From: Pseudoalteromonas luteoviolacea H33-S
GTDB lineage: Bacteria; Pseudomonadota; Gammaproteobacteria; Enterobacterales; Alteromonadaceae
Assembly (NCBI RefSeq): GCF_001625695.1
Contig: NZ_AUXY01000104.1
Coordinates: 62,001 to 126,000, forward strand
Direction of reading: 5' to 3'
Length of the DNA: 64,000 nucleotides
Within the stretch, counting starts at the first letter, position 1. Every line of letters begins with the position of its first letter. A program made the position numbers and the translations under genes. Shown one piece after another: positions 1-8,191 of the stretch. Under the pieces are notes generated by a model. It searched no databases. It worked only from the letters and a program-made list of their open reading frames with translations, and had not been told where the DNA came from.

Positions 1-1694
1 AGTAACAGAGCACTATGTAGGGCGTTATTATGCTCATAGCTTAATCTCGCACTATCAAATGCCTGCTTCGCAGCTTGTATTGCTCCCCTGAAATCTTGCT
101 GTGCACGTAATACCCTCGCTTTTTGATTAAGATTAAAACTACTTTCTGGCTGCGTTTTGAAAAGACCAATAGCCTCTTCCCACCTATTTTGTTCAATATA
201 CCAAGACAGTAAATCTTCAATACTGCTTTCATAAATCCACTGATATTTGGCAAGTTTGTTTAGACCAAGCAGTTTTAAAAAATAAGACTCCGCTTCAACC
301 TTACTCGGTGAAAATAACGCCAAGTGATAATGAATAACCGCAAAGTGTGCTTGTTCAATTTCATGCGCGATCAACAGAGATTTGGCAGTATTTAAGTATT
401 GATAACGGTTTACCAAGTCGCCTAGTTTATGAGATAAAATCGACCCCGTCGTTTGCGCTTTAACCTCTGACAATACATCACCACTTTGCCTCGCATGCTC
501 ACTCGCATTACTAATATGATGTTGTAGCTGGCTAGTATTATGCTGCGCATAAGCCAACCACGCCAAGGCTAACTCTATATTATGAGCAACCTTTGAATAG
601 GGCGTTTCAGCTAATAATACCAATGCTTGTTTATAGTATCGTTCGGCATGCTGGTAAGCATGTTGCTGATGAAAAATGCCACCTTTAAGATATAAAGCTA
701 ATGCAGTATAAGGGGAGTTTTTTTGCAGCTTGGATTCAATAAGCAGCTTTTCAATCAATGCCCTAGCAACATCAAAGTTTTGATGAGTTATTTCTTGCTT
801 TATCAAATGGTAAATAACTGATAAATCATCTGGTTGACGCTCTAAAAGCAACTGTAGTTTTGCAGCCAATAATGCTGAGTTGGGCTCGTTTAGGTATCCC
901 GAACTTTGTACATTACCAATGGTTTTATCAAGCGCATTCGTCATTAACGCTTCATTCTTTGCAAGAATATAACCGTGCCACTCACGTTCTGCACCCAGCA
1001 ACTTATATTCAACCACCATTTGCTCATCTAATTGCGATACATACCCGGATAGTAATATTGCTGTATTATTGAGCTGGGTCTGCTCTCTAACCTTATCTGA
1101 ATAGCGAAATACAACATCTGTATCTATGCCATGGTCATCGCTTTGAAAAAGCTTATTACGAGTGAGCAAAGTGTCAATACGATCAACTTGTAACTCATCC
1201 AAAGCTTCTGAAAATGAAAAGGGGATAACGTAAACCTGCCCCTTCAATTGTTTATTAGAAAGGGAACCGTTAGAAGACAATCCAAAAAATAAAACAAAAA
1301 TAATAACTAAGAGCAACGTAATAACAGAATAAAGATAATATGACGATGTATACCATTTATTCATTAACTGAACTGGGGCTTTTTCCTCATTTTTCAGTTC
1401 TTTGGGCTCAAATGACAACTGCCACACGTAACCCTTTTTAGAAAATGTTGTTATCGCACCATTTCCAAAAACACGGCGAAGATGGCTAATATTTTGAAAA
1501 ACAACCTGTTCAGAAACAACCTGCTCGCCCCACACCTCATCGAGGATCCTGTCTTTACTTAGAATTTTGTCTTTATTTTTAATAAATAAAGCTAATAACT
1601 TAGCTTCATTACTTTTTAAATCTATCGGCTTATCGTTTTGGTAGAGCGTAAAAGTATCATCATCAAAATAGTACTTTTCAAAATAATAGTGCAT
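1..1694 (-). CDS. CadC/ToxR-like winged-helix transmembrane regulator with TPR-like sensor region (C-terminus cut off)
   Basis: An uninterrupted frame reads from ATG at 1694 through the left edge of the window, about 564 codons, so the C-terminus is missing. Residues 1-95 look like an OmpR/PhoB-type winged helix, with a recognition-helix region around residues 60-75 (VVSEQVVFQNISHLRR) and the usual final hairpin KKGYVW near residue 90. A hydrophobic membrane segment lies at about 119-140. The rest is long, helical and rich in paired Ala/Leu/Tyr motifs such as residues resembling AERYYKQALVLL, typical of tetratricopeptide repeats. This layout is that of CadC/ToxR-type one-component regulators common in Pseudoalteromonas: cytoplasmic DNA binding, one membrane pass, periplasmic sensing. 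There is no strong Shine-Dalgarno sequence before the ATG. Target genes and signal are unknown. Confidence 0.85.
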   Translation of the reverse strand, partial: MHYYFEKYYFDDDTFTLYQNDKPIDLKSNEAKLLALFIKNKDKILSKDRILDEVWGEQVVSEQVVFQNISHLRRVFGNGAITTFSKKGYVWQLSFEPKELKNEEKAPVQLMNKWYTSSYYLYSVITLLLVIIFVLFFGLSSNGSLSNKQLKGQVYVIPFSFSEALDELQVDRIDTLLTRNKLFQSDDHGIDTDVVFRYSDKVREQTQLNNTAILLSGYVSQLDEQMVVEYKLLGAEREWHGYILAKNEALMTNALDKTIGNVQSSGYLNEPNSALLAAKLQLLLERQPDDLSVIYHLIKQEITHQNFDVARALIEKLLIESKLQKNSPYTALALYLKGGIFHQQHAYQHAERYYKQALVLLAETPYSKVAHNIELALAWLAYAQHNTSQLQHHISNASEHARQSGDVLSEVKAQTTGSILSHKLGDLVNRYQYLNTAKSLLIAHEIEQAHFAVIHYHLALFSPSKVEAESYFLKLLGLNKLAKYQWIYESSIEDLLSWYIEQNRWEEAIGLFKTQPESSFNLNQKARVLRAQQDFRGAIQAAKQAFDSARLSYEHNNALHSALL

Positions 1695-1855
1695 AAGTAA
1701 TCATTATTTTTATCGTATATGACTTATCACAAAGGCAGGAAGTACCCTGTGGACTCCGCATTATCAACAATCGAACAATAAATTACTAGGATAATTATTA
1801 AGTTAGTGGTGATTATTAAATGAGTGGTAGAGAAAAGAGCAAGCCTTAAAAACAA

Positions 1856-1880
1856 GGATCCTGATCTGCGTCAGGATGAC
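1856..1880. repeat. Single copy of the palindromic core also found in the 65-bp tandem array
   Basis: The segment GGATCCTGATCTGCGTCAGGATGAC carries the same inverted repeat (TCCTGA...TCAGGA) and the same trailing GATGAC as the four units at 4331-4590. It is a lone, diverged copy in the gap between the regulator and the thioesterase gene, so the core appears to be dispersed rather than confined to the array. Confidence 0.6.
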
Positions 1881-1902
1881 AAATTATGAATGCATAACCT
1901 AT

Positions 1903-1921
1903 AAAGGGGTCTGGCCCCTTT
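1903..1921 (-). terminator. Hairpin after the thioesterase gene
   Basis: A perfect 7-bp stem AAAGGGG/CCCCTTT with a 5-base loop lies 2 bases past the thioesterase stop codon. Read on the minus strand it ends in TTTAT, a short U-run, so it may end that transcript. Similar GGGGTC-containing sequence borders the IS remnant near 3720. Confidence 0.5.
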
Positions 1922-1923
1922 GC

Positions 1924-2349
1924 TCACATCTCGTATTGCTTCAAAATCGCGAGCATATCATCTGGAATGGCCGCTTTTTGCCCTGTTTTCATATTAAACA
2001 TCACCACAGTGGCATATCCCGTTGTACAGACAGCTTGCTGCGATTCACTAAATGCCTCGTAGCGCATAGTGAAACGATCTTCTTTGATGTCGGTAATGTA
2101 TGAGCCAATATACAGAGTGTCAGGGAAGGTAACGGGTCGTTTGTATTGCGCGTAGGTATCACGCAGAACAGGACTATGACTGGGCTCAGATAAAATAGAG
2201 AGCAACCCGGTTTGCTTTAAAAAATCAATTCGCGCGGTTTCGAAATAACGAAAATACGACACGTTATTCACATGCCCCAACGCATCCATTTCACCCCAAA
2301 CCACATTAATTTTGGTGTTAACCGCAAACTTTTCGAAAAACTCCTGCAT
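1924..2349 (-). CDS. Acyl-CoA thioesterase, hotdog fold (4HBT/YbgC-like)
   Basis: A 141-residue cytoplasmic protein. Residues 16-40 carry the hotdog-thioesterase signature WGEMDALGHVNNVSYFRYFE, where the Asp and the HVNN segment match the active-site region of the 4-hydroxybenzoyl-CoA thioesterase family, which hydrolyses acyl-CoA or acyl-ACP thioesters. The length fits single-domain family members. A GAGG Shine-Dalgarno sequence lies just upstream of ATG 2349. It appears monocistronic, with a hairpin after the stop. The acyl substrate cannot be told from sequence. Confidence 0.85.
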   Translation of the reverse strand: MQEFFEKFAVNTKINVVWGEMDALGHVNNVSYFRYFETARIDFLKQTGLLSILSEPSHSPVLRDTYAQYKRPVTFPDTLYIGSYITDIKEDRFTMRYEAFSESQQAVCTTGYATVVMFNMKTGQKAAIPDDMLAILKQYEM

Positions 2350-2408
2350 GATCTTGCCTCAAATTATGATTATTTAATTCGAGAGTAGCAACTCATCGTA
2401 CCAGCTAC

Positions 2409-2628
2409 AAGGTGAGTTCGTGCAAAATACACCTTGCGAAGCAAGGTTACTTTTGCGCAAGGTGAAATGAGCCATTTTAACCATACTCACTACTTTAAAC
2501 AGTCTTATTGCCAAATATTAATGACTGCGAGCGAAGCGAGGACATTCTCTGTACGTAAGGTGAGTTCGTGCAAAATACACCTTGCGAAGCGAGGTTACTT
2601 TTGCGCAAGGTGAAATGAGCCATTTTAA
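2409..2628. repeat. Two near-identical 72-bp direct repeats (2409-2480 and 2557-2628)
   Basis: The 72-bp block beginning AAGGTGAGTTCGTGCAAAAT occurs twice with a 148-bp offset and essentially one difference (GCAAGG versus GCGAGG). Inside each block ACCTTGCGAAGC and TTGCGCAAGGT are near-complementary, so each copy can fold into a hairpin. The 76 bases between copies are unrelated. No gene lies in 2350-2661; this duplication is the main content of that gap. Confidence 0.8.
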
Positions 2629-2661
2629 ACAGTGCTTAACTCCTTCCCCCTTCCCCCCTCC

Positions 2662-3657
2662 TCACTCTCCCTTCTCCAAATACCTATTTGCATGCCTTAA
2701 ACTATGTAAATCATCAAAGCGAACGCCATGTTTTTTCATCACTGGGCGTATTTTTTGACTGATCACTTGTCGAATATAAAAGGGCTGATTTGGCACAAAA
2801 TGATGAATGGTATGTGTGCGACCAAAATCAAAACAAAATAATTGAAACGGTAAAAACCAGCGGCTGGTGATCACATGGGTTTGCTCTAATACATTCGTCA
2901 CACCACCATAATAATGCATGGAAGAAGTGATCAAATTCAGCGACGCTGAGCGGATCATATTGGGTAATATCAGTACCACCATTAAAAACTCAGCCACCGC
3001 CAGTAACTCAGCCCCCCATGCTGGTAAGGTGAATGGCATCACAAATTGCAGTGCATAATAGGCTATCACCCCATACAAAATCCCAAAGTAAGCCGTCGCT
3101 AGCGGCGCACCGGCATTAAAGACCCGAAAAAAATTAAAGCCACGAATTTCTTTACTAAAGCGCTTTGAATTAATAAGTAGCCCTAACAGAGCATCGAGAA
3201 TAACCACCGCCCGTAAAAAAGGCGATTGAATGCCATTGCCCACCAAACGCTCTTCTAAATCCTGAGAAGTACCAGACACTTTATGATGGTGTAGGTGTAT
3301 CTTCCTGCGATACCAAGGGTTCACCGTATTTGGCCGCATCAGCCACACGCATAACATCATAAAATTATGTACAAACGGGCGCTGGCTAAAATACTGTTTG
3401 TGGAGTAAATCATGCTCAAGCTCATGGGCAATGGAGGTGATCAAAGCCACTAAAATTATACACCCCCACGCCGGTATCGCCGCAACATAGTACAGCGCCG
3501 CAACGCCAATGAATGCACACAATGACAACAGCAAAATAACCATGGCAATACCGTTTTGCCATTTAAGAATTGAGTAACGCGCCCTAAGTGCTGCCTCTTC
3601 GGCTTTTATCGCCGTCACGATTGCATTGATGTTCTGCTTCGCAGTTAATTTTGACAT
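2662..3657 (-). CDS. Membrane fatty-acid desaturase family protein
   Basis: A 331-residue membrane protein with the three histidine boxes of the di-iron fatty-acid desaturase/hydroxylase superfamily: HELEHDLLH near residue 79, HLHHH near 122, and HTIHH near 282. Four or more hydrophobic segments surround them (roughly 38-75 and 180-240). Enzymes of this family use oxygen and two iron atoms to desaturate or hydroxylate lipid chains at the membrane. The substrate is unknown. It is a single gene, with repeats on its 3' side and an IS remnant on its 5' side. Confidence 0.85.
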   Translation of the reverse strand: MSKLTAKQNINAIVTAIKAEEAALRARYSILKWQNGIAMVILLLSLCAFIGVAALYYVAAIPAWGCIILVALITSIAHELEHDLLHKQYFSQRPFVHNFMMLCVWLMRPNTVNPWYRRKIHLHHHKVSGTSQDLEERLVGNGIQSPFLRAVVILDALLGLLINSKRFSKEIRGFNFFRVFNAGAPLATAYFGILYGVIAYYALQFVMPFTLPAWGAELLAVAEFLMVVLILPNMIRSASLNLITSSMHYYGGVTNVLEQTHVITSRWFLPFQLFCFDFGRTHTIHHFVPNQPFYIRQVISQKIRPVMKKHGVRFDDLHSLRHANRYLEKGE

Positions 3658-3725
3658 GGATAGCTATGCTAAATGTTTGATATCAGGATGATACATGAAA
3701 TGAGGGGGAGTGGGATCAAATGACT

Positions 3726-3969
3726 CTGACCCCTTTGATTTTCGTGTTTTAAACTAAGAGTTACAAACATCTCTTTGAGCTTGCGATTTTCATCTTCAAG
3801 CTCTTTCAAACGCTTCACATTGAGGCTTCCACCCCACCATATTTAGAACACCACTTGTAAAATGTACTTTGACCAACGCCATGGTACAGGCACACCCGAT
3901 TCAGCTTCTTTAATCATGCCGACTAGCCGTGTTTCGGTGTACTAACTTTTTCACACCGTAAAATTTCAT
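3726..3969 (-). pseudogene. Degenerate IS3-family transposase OrfA fragment
   Basis: Read on the minus strand, pieces in two frames match the small helix-turn-helix OrfA of IS3-family elements. An early piece reads IKEAESGVPV, and a later one reads VKRLKELEDENRKLKEMFV, the leucine-zipper stretch typical of these proteins. The pieces are separated by frameshifts and stop codons and no OrfB follows, so the element is dead. A likely element end (TGTAACTCCCCCATAAACTG on the minus strand) lies at about 4003-4022. The other border near 3715-3740 has ATCAAA...TTTGAT arms. Confidence 0.75.
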
Positions 3970-4100
3970 TCTTATATTGATAGAAATTGTACTTATGGAC
4001 TGTTTCAGTTTATGGGGGAGTTACACAAGCAAACAAACTCACAGACAACGTCCCCTTCCCTTCTATCACGCCTGAAAATAAGTAATTGATGAGTAATGCG

Positions 4101-4249
4101 CTCGCATGGATGCGAGCCAAGCCATGACTTCGCCAAGGATGGCGAATACATGGCGGTTACGTTCACATCAATGGCTTATTTGAAGAAACAGTGTGATAGT
4201 TAGGGCGCCGAGGGGTTCCAAGGGGAGGCCGGCGTCAGCCGCCCCTTGG
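4101..4249. repeat. Cluster of three hairpins in the intergenic mosaic
   Basis: Three inverted repeats lie close together: CTCGCAT/ATGCGAG at 4101-4116, TTCGCCA/TGGCGAA at 4129-4146, and CCAAGGGG/CCCCTTGG at 4218-4249. None has a clear U-run. No open frame in 3970-4660 resembles a protein. The hairpins and the downstream array look like non-coding repeat elements inserted between the desaturase gene and gcvP. Confidence 0.55.
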
Positions 4250-4330
4250 TTGTCGTCGCCAACGCGACAAAATGTTTAGTTGAAAGCTGCTGTCGATATC
4301 TTAACTGTTGTTAAACTGATAACCCTAATA

Positions 4331-4590
4331 AAAATGGATCCTGACCTTCATCAGGATGACGAAGGCGAGATTGCAGCTGAACCTAATACCTTTGCAAAAT
4401 GGGTCCTGACGTTCGTCAGGATGACGAACGCGAGATTGCAGCTGAACCTAATACCTCTGCAAAATGGCTCCTGACCTTCGTCAGGATGACGAGGGTGAGA
4501 TCACAGTTAAACCCAATGCCTCTACAAAATGGCTCCTGACCTTCGTCAGGATGGCGAAAATAAGAACCCCAAAAACCGCCCACAAAAAAA
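4331..4590. repeat. Four tandem 65-bp repeats, each with a palindromic core
   Basis: Units start at AAAATGG at 4331, 4396, 4461 and 4526, an exact 65-bp period. Each begins with a hairpin of the form TCCTGAC-NTTC-GTCAGGA followed by ATGACGA, then a spacer resembling GAGATTGCAGCTGAACCTAAT. The period is not a multiple of three, so the array is not coding. Spacers differ at several positions, and the fourth unit fades into the gcvP terminator. A further TCAGGA...TCCTGA pair occurs at about 4634-4649. Confidence 0.85.
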
Positions 4591-4616
4591 CCGCCTTAAT
4601 CTCTCAAGGCGGTTTT
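4584..4616 (-). terminator. Rho-independent terminator of gcvP
   Basis: An 11-bp perfect stem AAAACCGCCTT/AAGGCGGTTTT with an 8-base loop is followed on the minus strand by a run of seven T. It lies 46 bases past the gcvP stop codon and should end the glycine-cleavage transcript. Confidence 0.9.
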
Positions 4617-4662
4617 CAAATCAAAATCCATGTCAGGATTTCTCCTGACAATCAGATATCAA

Positions 4663-7560
4663 TTACTCTGCATATGTCTCAACAGCTGGACATGAACAGA
4701 TCAGGTTACGGTCACCGTATACGTCATCGATACGGGTTACTGTTGGCCAGAACTTGTCTTTTGCAACAGCTGGTACTGGGAATGCCGCGTAAAAACGGTC
4801 ATATGCACGCTCCCACTCGTTTCCTAATACGTCAGCTTGTGTGTGCGGTGCAAATACAAGTGGGTTGTTCTCAACAGACCACTCGCCAGACTCAACCTTT
4901 GCAATCTCTTTACGGATTGAGATCATCGCTTCGATAAAGCGGTCGATTTCAACCTTAGACTCAGATTCAGTCGGCTCAATCATTAACGTGCCAGCAACTG
5001 GGAATGACATCGTTGGTGCGTGGAAACCGTAGTCCATAAGACGCTTCGCCACGTCCATTTCAGTGATGCCAGATGCATCTTTAAGTGGACGTAAGTCAAC
5101 GATACACTCGTGCGCAACACGGTCGTTACGGCCGCGATATAGCACTGGGTAGTGGTCCGCAAGTTTTGCCGTTAGGTAGTTCGCATTAACAATCGCAATT
5201 TCAGTCGCTTGTTTAAGGCCTTCACTGCCCATCATTGCGATGTATGCCCATGAGATAGGTAAAATCGCCGCTGAGCCGTAAGGTGCAGCAGATACCGCGC
5301 CGTTACCTTCTGTTGTGCCAGCAACATTGATAACGCTGTGGTTAGGCATAAATGGTGCAAGGTGCGATTTAACACCGATAGGACCAACACCAGGACCGCC
5401 ACCACCGTGTGGGATACAGAATGTTTTGTGTAGGTTTAAGTGCGATACGTCAGAGCCGATGAAGCCTGGGCTTGTCACACCTACTTGCGCGTTCATGTTC
5501 GCGCCGTCCATGTATACTTGACCACCGTGCTGGTGAACGATGTCACATACTTCACGGATAGTTTCTTCGTATACACCGTGTGTAGACGGGTAAGTAACCA
5601 TGATACAAGATAGGTTCTCAGACACTTCTTCCGCTTTAGTGCGTAAATCGTTAAGGTCGATGTTACCTTTATCATCACAACCAACAACCACAACTTTCAT
5701 GCTTGCCATTTGCGCTGACGCTGGGTTAGTACCGTGCGCAGAGCTTGGGATCAAACAGACGTTACGGTGCGCGTCGCCACGTGATTCATGGTATTTACGA
5801 ATCGCGATAAGACCCGCGTATTCGCCTTGTGCACCTGAGTTTGGCTGTAGTGATACGGCATCGTAGCCTGTGATATCTACAAGCCAGTCGTGCAGCTCAG
5901 TCATCATAGTTTGATAACCTTGTGCTTGCTCAAGTGGACAGAATGGGTGAAGCTCAGCGAATTCAGGCCAGGTTACTGGGATCATCTCCGCTGTCGCGTT
6001 TAGCTTCATAGTACAAGAGCCCAAAGAGATCATTGAGTGGTTCAATGCTAAATCTTTGTTCTCTAAACGCTTGATGTAACGCAGCATTTCAGTTTCGCTG
6101 TGATACTCATTAAAGTTTGGATGGGTTAGGATCTCGTCATCACGTACCAAGCTTGCTGGGATACCTGTGATGTCGTTTGCCGCAACCTCTGCGTCAAGCG
6201 CAGCCACATCAAGACCGTGGCCTTCGCCAAGGATGATGTCGAATAATTCTGTGATGTCAGCGCGTGTGGTTGTCTCATTCAGTGCGATTGAGTACTCGCC
6301 TGCGTGGTTAATTGCAAAGTTCACTTCGTTTGCAACAGCACGTGCAACGACCGCGTTTTTGTCTGCGTCTTCAGCCACAACCGTGATGGTATCAAACCAA
6401 GTGTCGTGCTTCAGTGCAACGCCTTTTGACTTAAGGCCAGTCGCCAAGATGCTTGCAAAGCGGTTGATGCGCTGTGCAATAGTTTTAAGACCTTGAGGAC
6501 CGTGGTACACCGCGTAGAATGCAGCCATGTTAGCTAGCAATACCTGCGCTGTACAAATGTTTGAGTTCGCTTTTTCACGACGGATGTGCTGCTCACGCGT
6601 CTGCATCGCCATACGCAGTGCATCGTTACCTAAACGGTCTTTAGATACACCAATGATACGACCAGGCAGTGAACGCTTGTACTTGTCGCGAGTTGCGAAG
6701 AAGGCTGCGTGTGGACCACCGTAACCCATAGGTACACCAAAGCGCTGTGCCGAACCAAGTACCACGTCTGCACCTAGTTTACCCGGTGCTTTCAATAGCA
6801 TTAAGCTCATGATGTCTGCGGCAACACAGGCAATCGCTTTTTTGTCTTGTACTTGTGCGATTAGGTCAGTGACGTCCACCACTTCACCTGATGTTGACGG
6901 GTACTGGAATAGTGCACCGAAGATCTCGTGATTTACCACGTCGCTTGCAGGTGCGACAACTACGTCAAAACCAAACTGTTCAGCACGAGTGCTTACTACG
7001 TCAATCGTTTGAGTGTGTACGTCATCTGCAATGAAGAAAGTATTTGCTTTTTTCGCTTTTGCTACACGCTTAGCTAGGGCCATTGCCTCTGCCGCTGCGG
7101 TAGACTCATCAAGCAAAGATGCACTTGCCAAGTCTAGGCCCGTGACATCCATTGTTAGAGTTTGGAAGTTAAGAAGAGACTCCAAACGCCCCTGTGCGAT
7201 CTCTGGCTGGTATGGCGTATACGCGGTGTACCAACCTGGGTTTTCTAACACATTACGTAAAATAACATTAGGTACGTGTGTTGGGTGATAACCTTGGCCA
7301 ATGTATGATTTAAATACTTTGTTTTGACCAGCTACTGACTTTAGGTAGCTCAGCGTTTCAACTTCTGTACGGCTTTCACCAATCTTAAGACCTGTTTCTA
7401 AACGAATAGAGTCAGGTACCGTTTGACCGATCAGCTCTTCAACACTTGATACTCCAAGCTCAGCAAGCATTTCGCTTACTTGTGCGGCATTCGGGCCGAT
7501 ATGGCGACGAATAAAGTCTTGCTTTTGCTCTAACTGTTCAAGAGATTTGGCGTTTGACAT
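4663..7560 (-). CDS. gcvP: Glycine dehydrogenase (decarboxylating), P-protein
   Basis: The 965-residue P-protein of the glycine cleavage system removes CO2 from glycine with pyridoxal phosphate and passes the aminomethyl group to the lipoyl arm of GcvH. Both homologous halves of the long fused form are present. The cofactor lysine is K712 within HLNLHKTF, followed by the glycine-rich PHGGGGPG loop. Length matches the E. coli enzyme. It is the last gene of gcvT-gcvH-gcvP; 179 bases containing a hairpin separate it from gcvH, so part of its expression may depend on read-through or on its own promoter. ATG 7560 gives the expected N-terminus. Confidence 0.97.
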   Translation of the reverse strand: MSNAKSLEQLEQKQDFIRRHIGPNAAQVSEMLAELGVSSVEELIGQTVPDSIRLETGLKIGESRTEVETLSYLKSVAGQNKVFKSYIGQGYHPTHVPNVILRNVLENPGWYTAYTPYQPEIAQGRLESLLNFQTLTMDVTGLDLASASLLDESTAAAEAMALAKRVAKAKKANTFFIADDVHTQTIDVVSTRAEQFGFDVVVAPASDVVNHEIFGALFQYPSTSGEVVDVTDLIAQVQDKKAIACVAADIMSLMLLKAPGKLGADVVLGSAQRFGVPMGYGGPHAAFFATRDKYKRSLPGRIIGVSKDRLGNDALRMAMQTREQHIRREKANSNICTAQVLLANMAAFYAVYHGPQGLKTIAQRINRFASILATGLKSKGVALKHDTWFDTITVVAEDADKNAVVARAVANEVNFAINHAGEYSIALNETTTRADITELFDIILGEGHGLDVAALDAEVAANDITGIPASLVRDDEILTHPNFNEYHSETEMLRYIKRLENKDLALNHSMISLGSCTMKLNATAEMIPVTWPEFAELHPFCPLEQAQGYQTMMTELHDWLVDITGYDAVSLQPNSGAQGEYAGLIAIRKYHESRGDAHRNVCLIPSSAHGTNPASAQMASMKVVVVGCDDKGNIDLNDLRTKAEEVSENLSCIMVTYPSTHGVYEETIREVCDIVHQHGGQVYMDGANMNAQVGVTSPGFIGSDVSHLNLHKTFCIPHGGGGPGVGPIGVKSHLAPFMPNHSVINVAGTTEGNGAVSAAPYGSAAILPISWAYIAMMGSEGLKQATEIAIVNANYLTAKLADHYPVLYRGRNDRVAHECIVDLRPLKDASGITEMDVAKRLMDYGFHAPTMSFPVAGTLMIEPTESESKVEIDRFIEAMISIRKEIAKVESGEWSVENNPLVFAPHTQADVLGNEWERAYDRFYAAFPVPAVAKDKFWPTVTRIDDVYGDRNLICSCPAVETYAE

Positions 7561-7700
7561 TAGTCCAGATTCCTATGATCCAAATAAAATGGGTGTTCCT
7601 GCATTGATGCCTAGCAATGTTGCCAGACAAAGGCCTTGGTAACGCAGTCACAAATAATGCTTTGAGAGTAAACCAAACCAAAGCGGTTTGATTTAACAAC

Positions 7701-7725
7701 AAAAGCCCCAAAAAATGGGGCTTTT
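7701..7725 (-). terminator. Terminator-like hairpin between gcvH and gcvP
   Basis: A perfect 9-bp stem AAAAGCCCC/GGGGCTTTT with a 7-base loop sits 15 bases past the gcvH stop. On the minus strand the stem ends in TTTTGTTGTT. It should at least partly stop transcripts coming from gcvT-gcvH before they reach gcvP. Confidence 0.8.
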
Positions 7726-7739
7726 AGTCATTCAACGAA

Positions 7740-8129
7740 TTAGTCTTCGTCGATTGAATTTGAATAACCTTCAGCGTCAAGTAGGTTTTCAAGCTCAGAC
7801 TCGTCAGACGCCTTCACTTTGAATAACCAACCGTCACCGTATGGGTCGTTGTTTACAGACTCAGGAGAGTCTTCTAGCTCTTCGTTGATTTCAACGATAG
7901 TACCAGTAATTGGTGCGTAGATATCAGAAGCCGCTTTTACAGACTCAGCAACTGCACAGTCTTCGCCAGCATCTACTTCGTCATCCACATCAGGTAGGTC
8001 AACAAATACCATGTCGCCTAGAAGTTCTTGTGCATGCTCAGTGATACCTACAGTGAATACACCGTCGCCTTCAGCGCGAACCCATTCGTGTGAAGATGCG
8101 TATTTTAACTCGCTAGGAATGTTGCTCAT
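7740..8129 (-). CDS. gcvH: Glycine cleavage system H protein
   Basis: A 129-residue lipoyl carrier protein that shuttles the aminomethyl group between GcvP, GcvT and the dihydrolipoamide dehydrogenase. The lipoylation site is K65 in ESVKAASD, with the usual acidic surroundings (many Asp/Glu). Length is normal for the family. It lies 62 bases after gcvT. A hairpin directly after the stop could make GcvH more abundant than GcvP, which would suit its role as a carrier. Confidence 0.97.
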   Translation of the reverse strand: MSNIPSELKYASSHEWVRAEGDGVFTVGITEHAQELLGDMVFVDLPDVDDEVDAGEDCAVAESVKAASDIYAPITGTIVEINEELEDSPESVNNDPYGDGWLFKVKASDESELENLLDAEGYSNSIDED

Positions 8130-8191
8130 TTTTTGTTCCTTTGGTCGTTTTAATTGGGCAACCGCCCATTATTCTACTCGTTACAATGATT

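Noticed and set aside
4331..4590. CRISPR array
   Set aside because: The whole 65-bp unit repeats, including the would-be spacers, and no cas genes are nearby.
4280..4937. Two open frames across the 65-bp repeats
   Set aside because: They are translations of the repeat array, whose period is not a multiple of three, and the second runs antisense into gcvP. No protein-like pattern or ribosome site.
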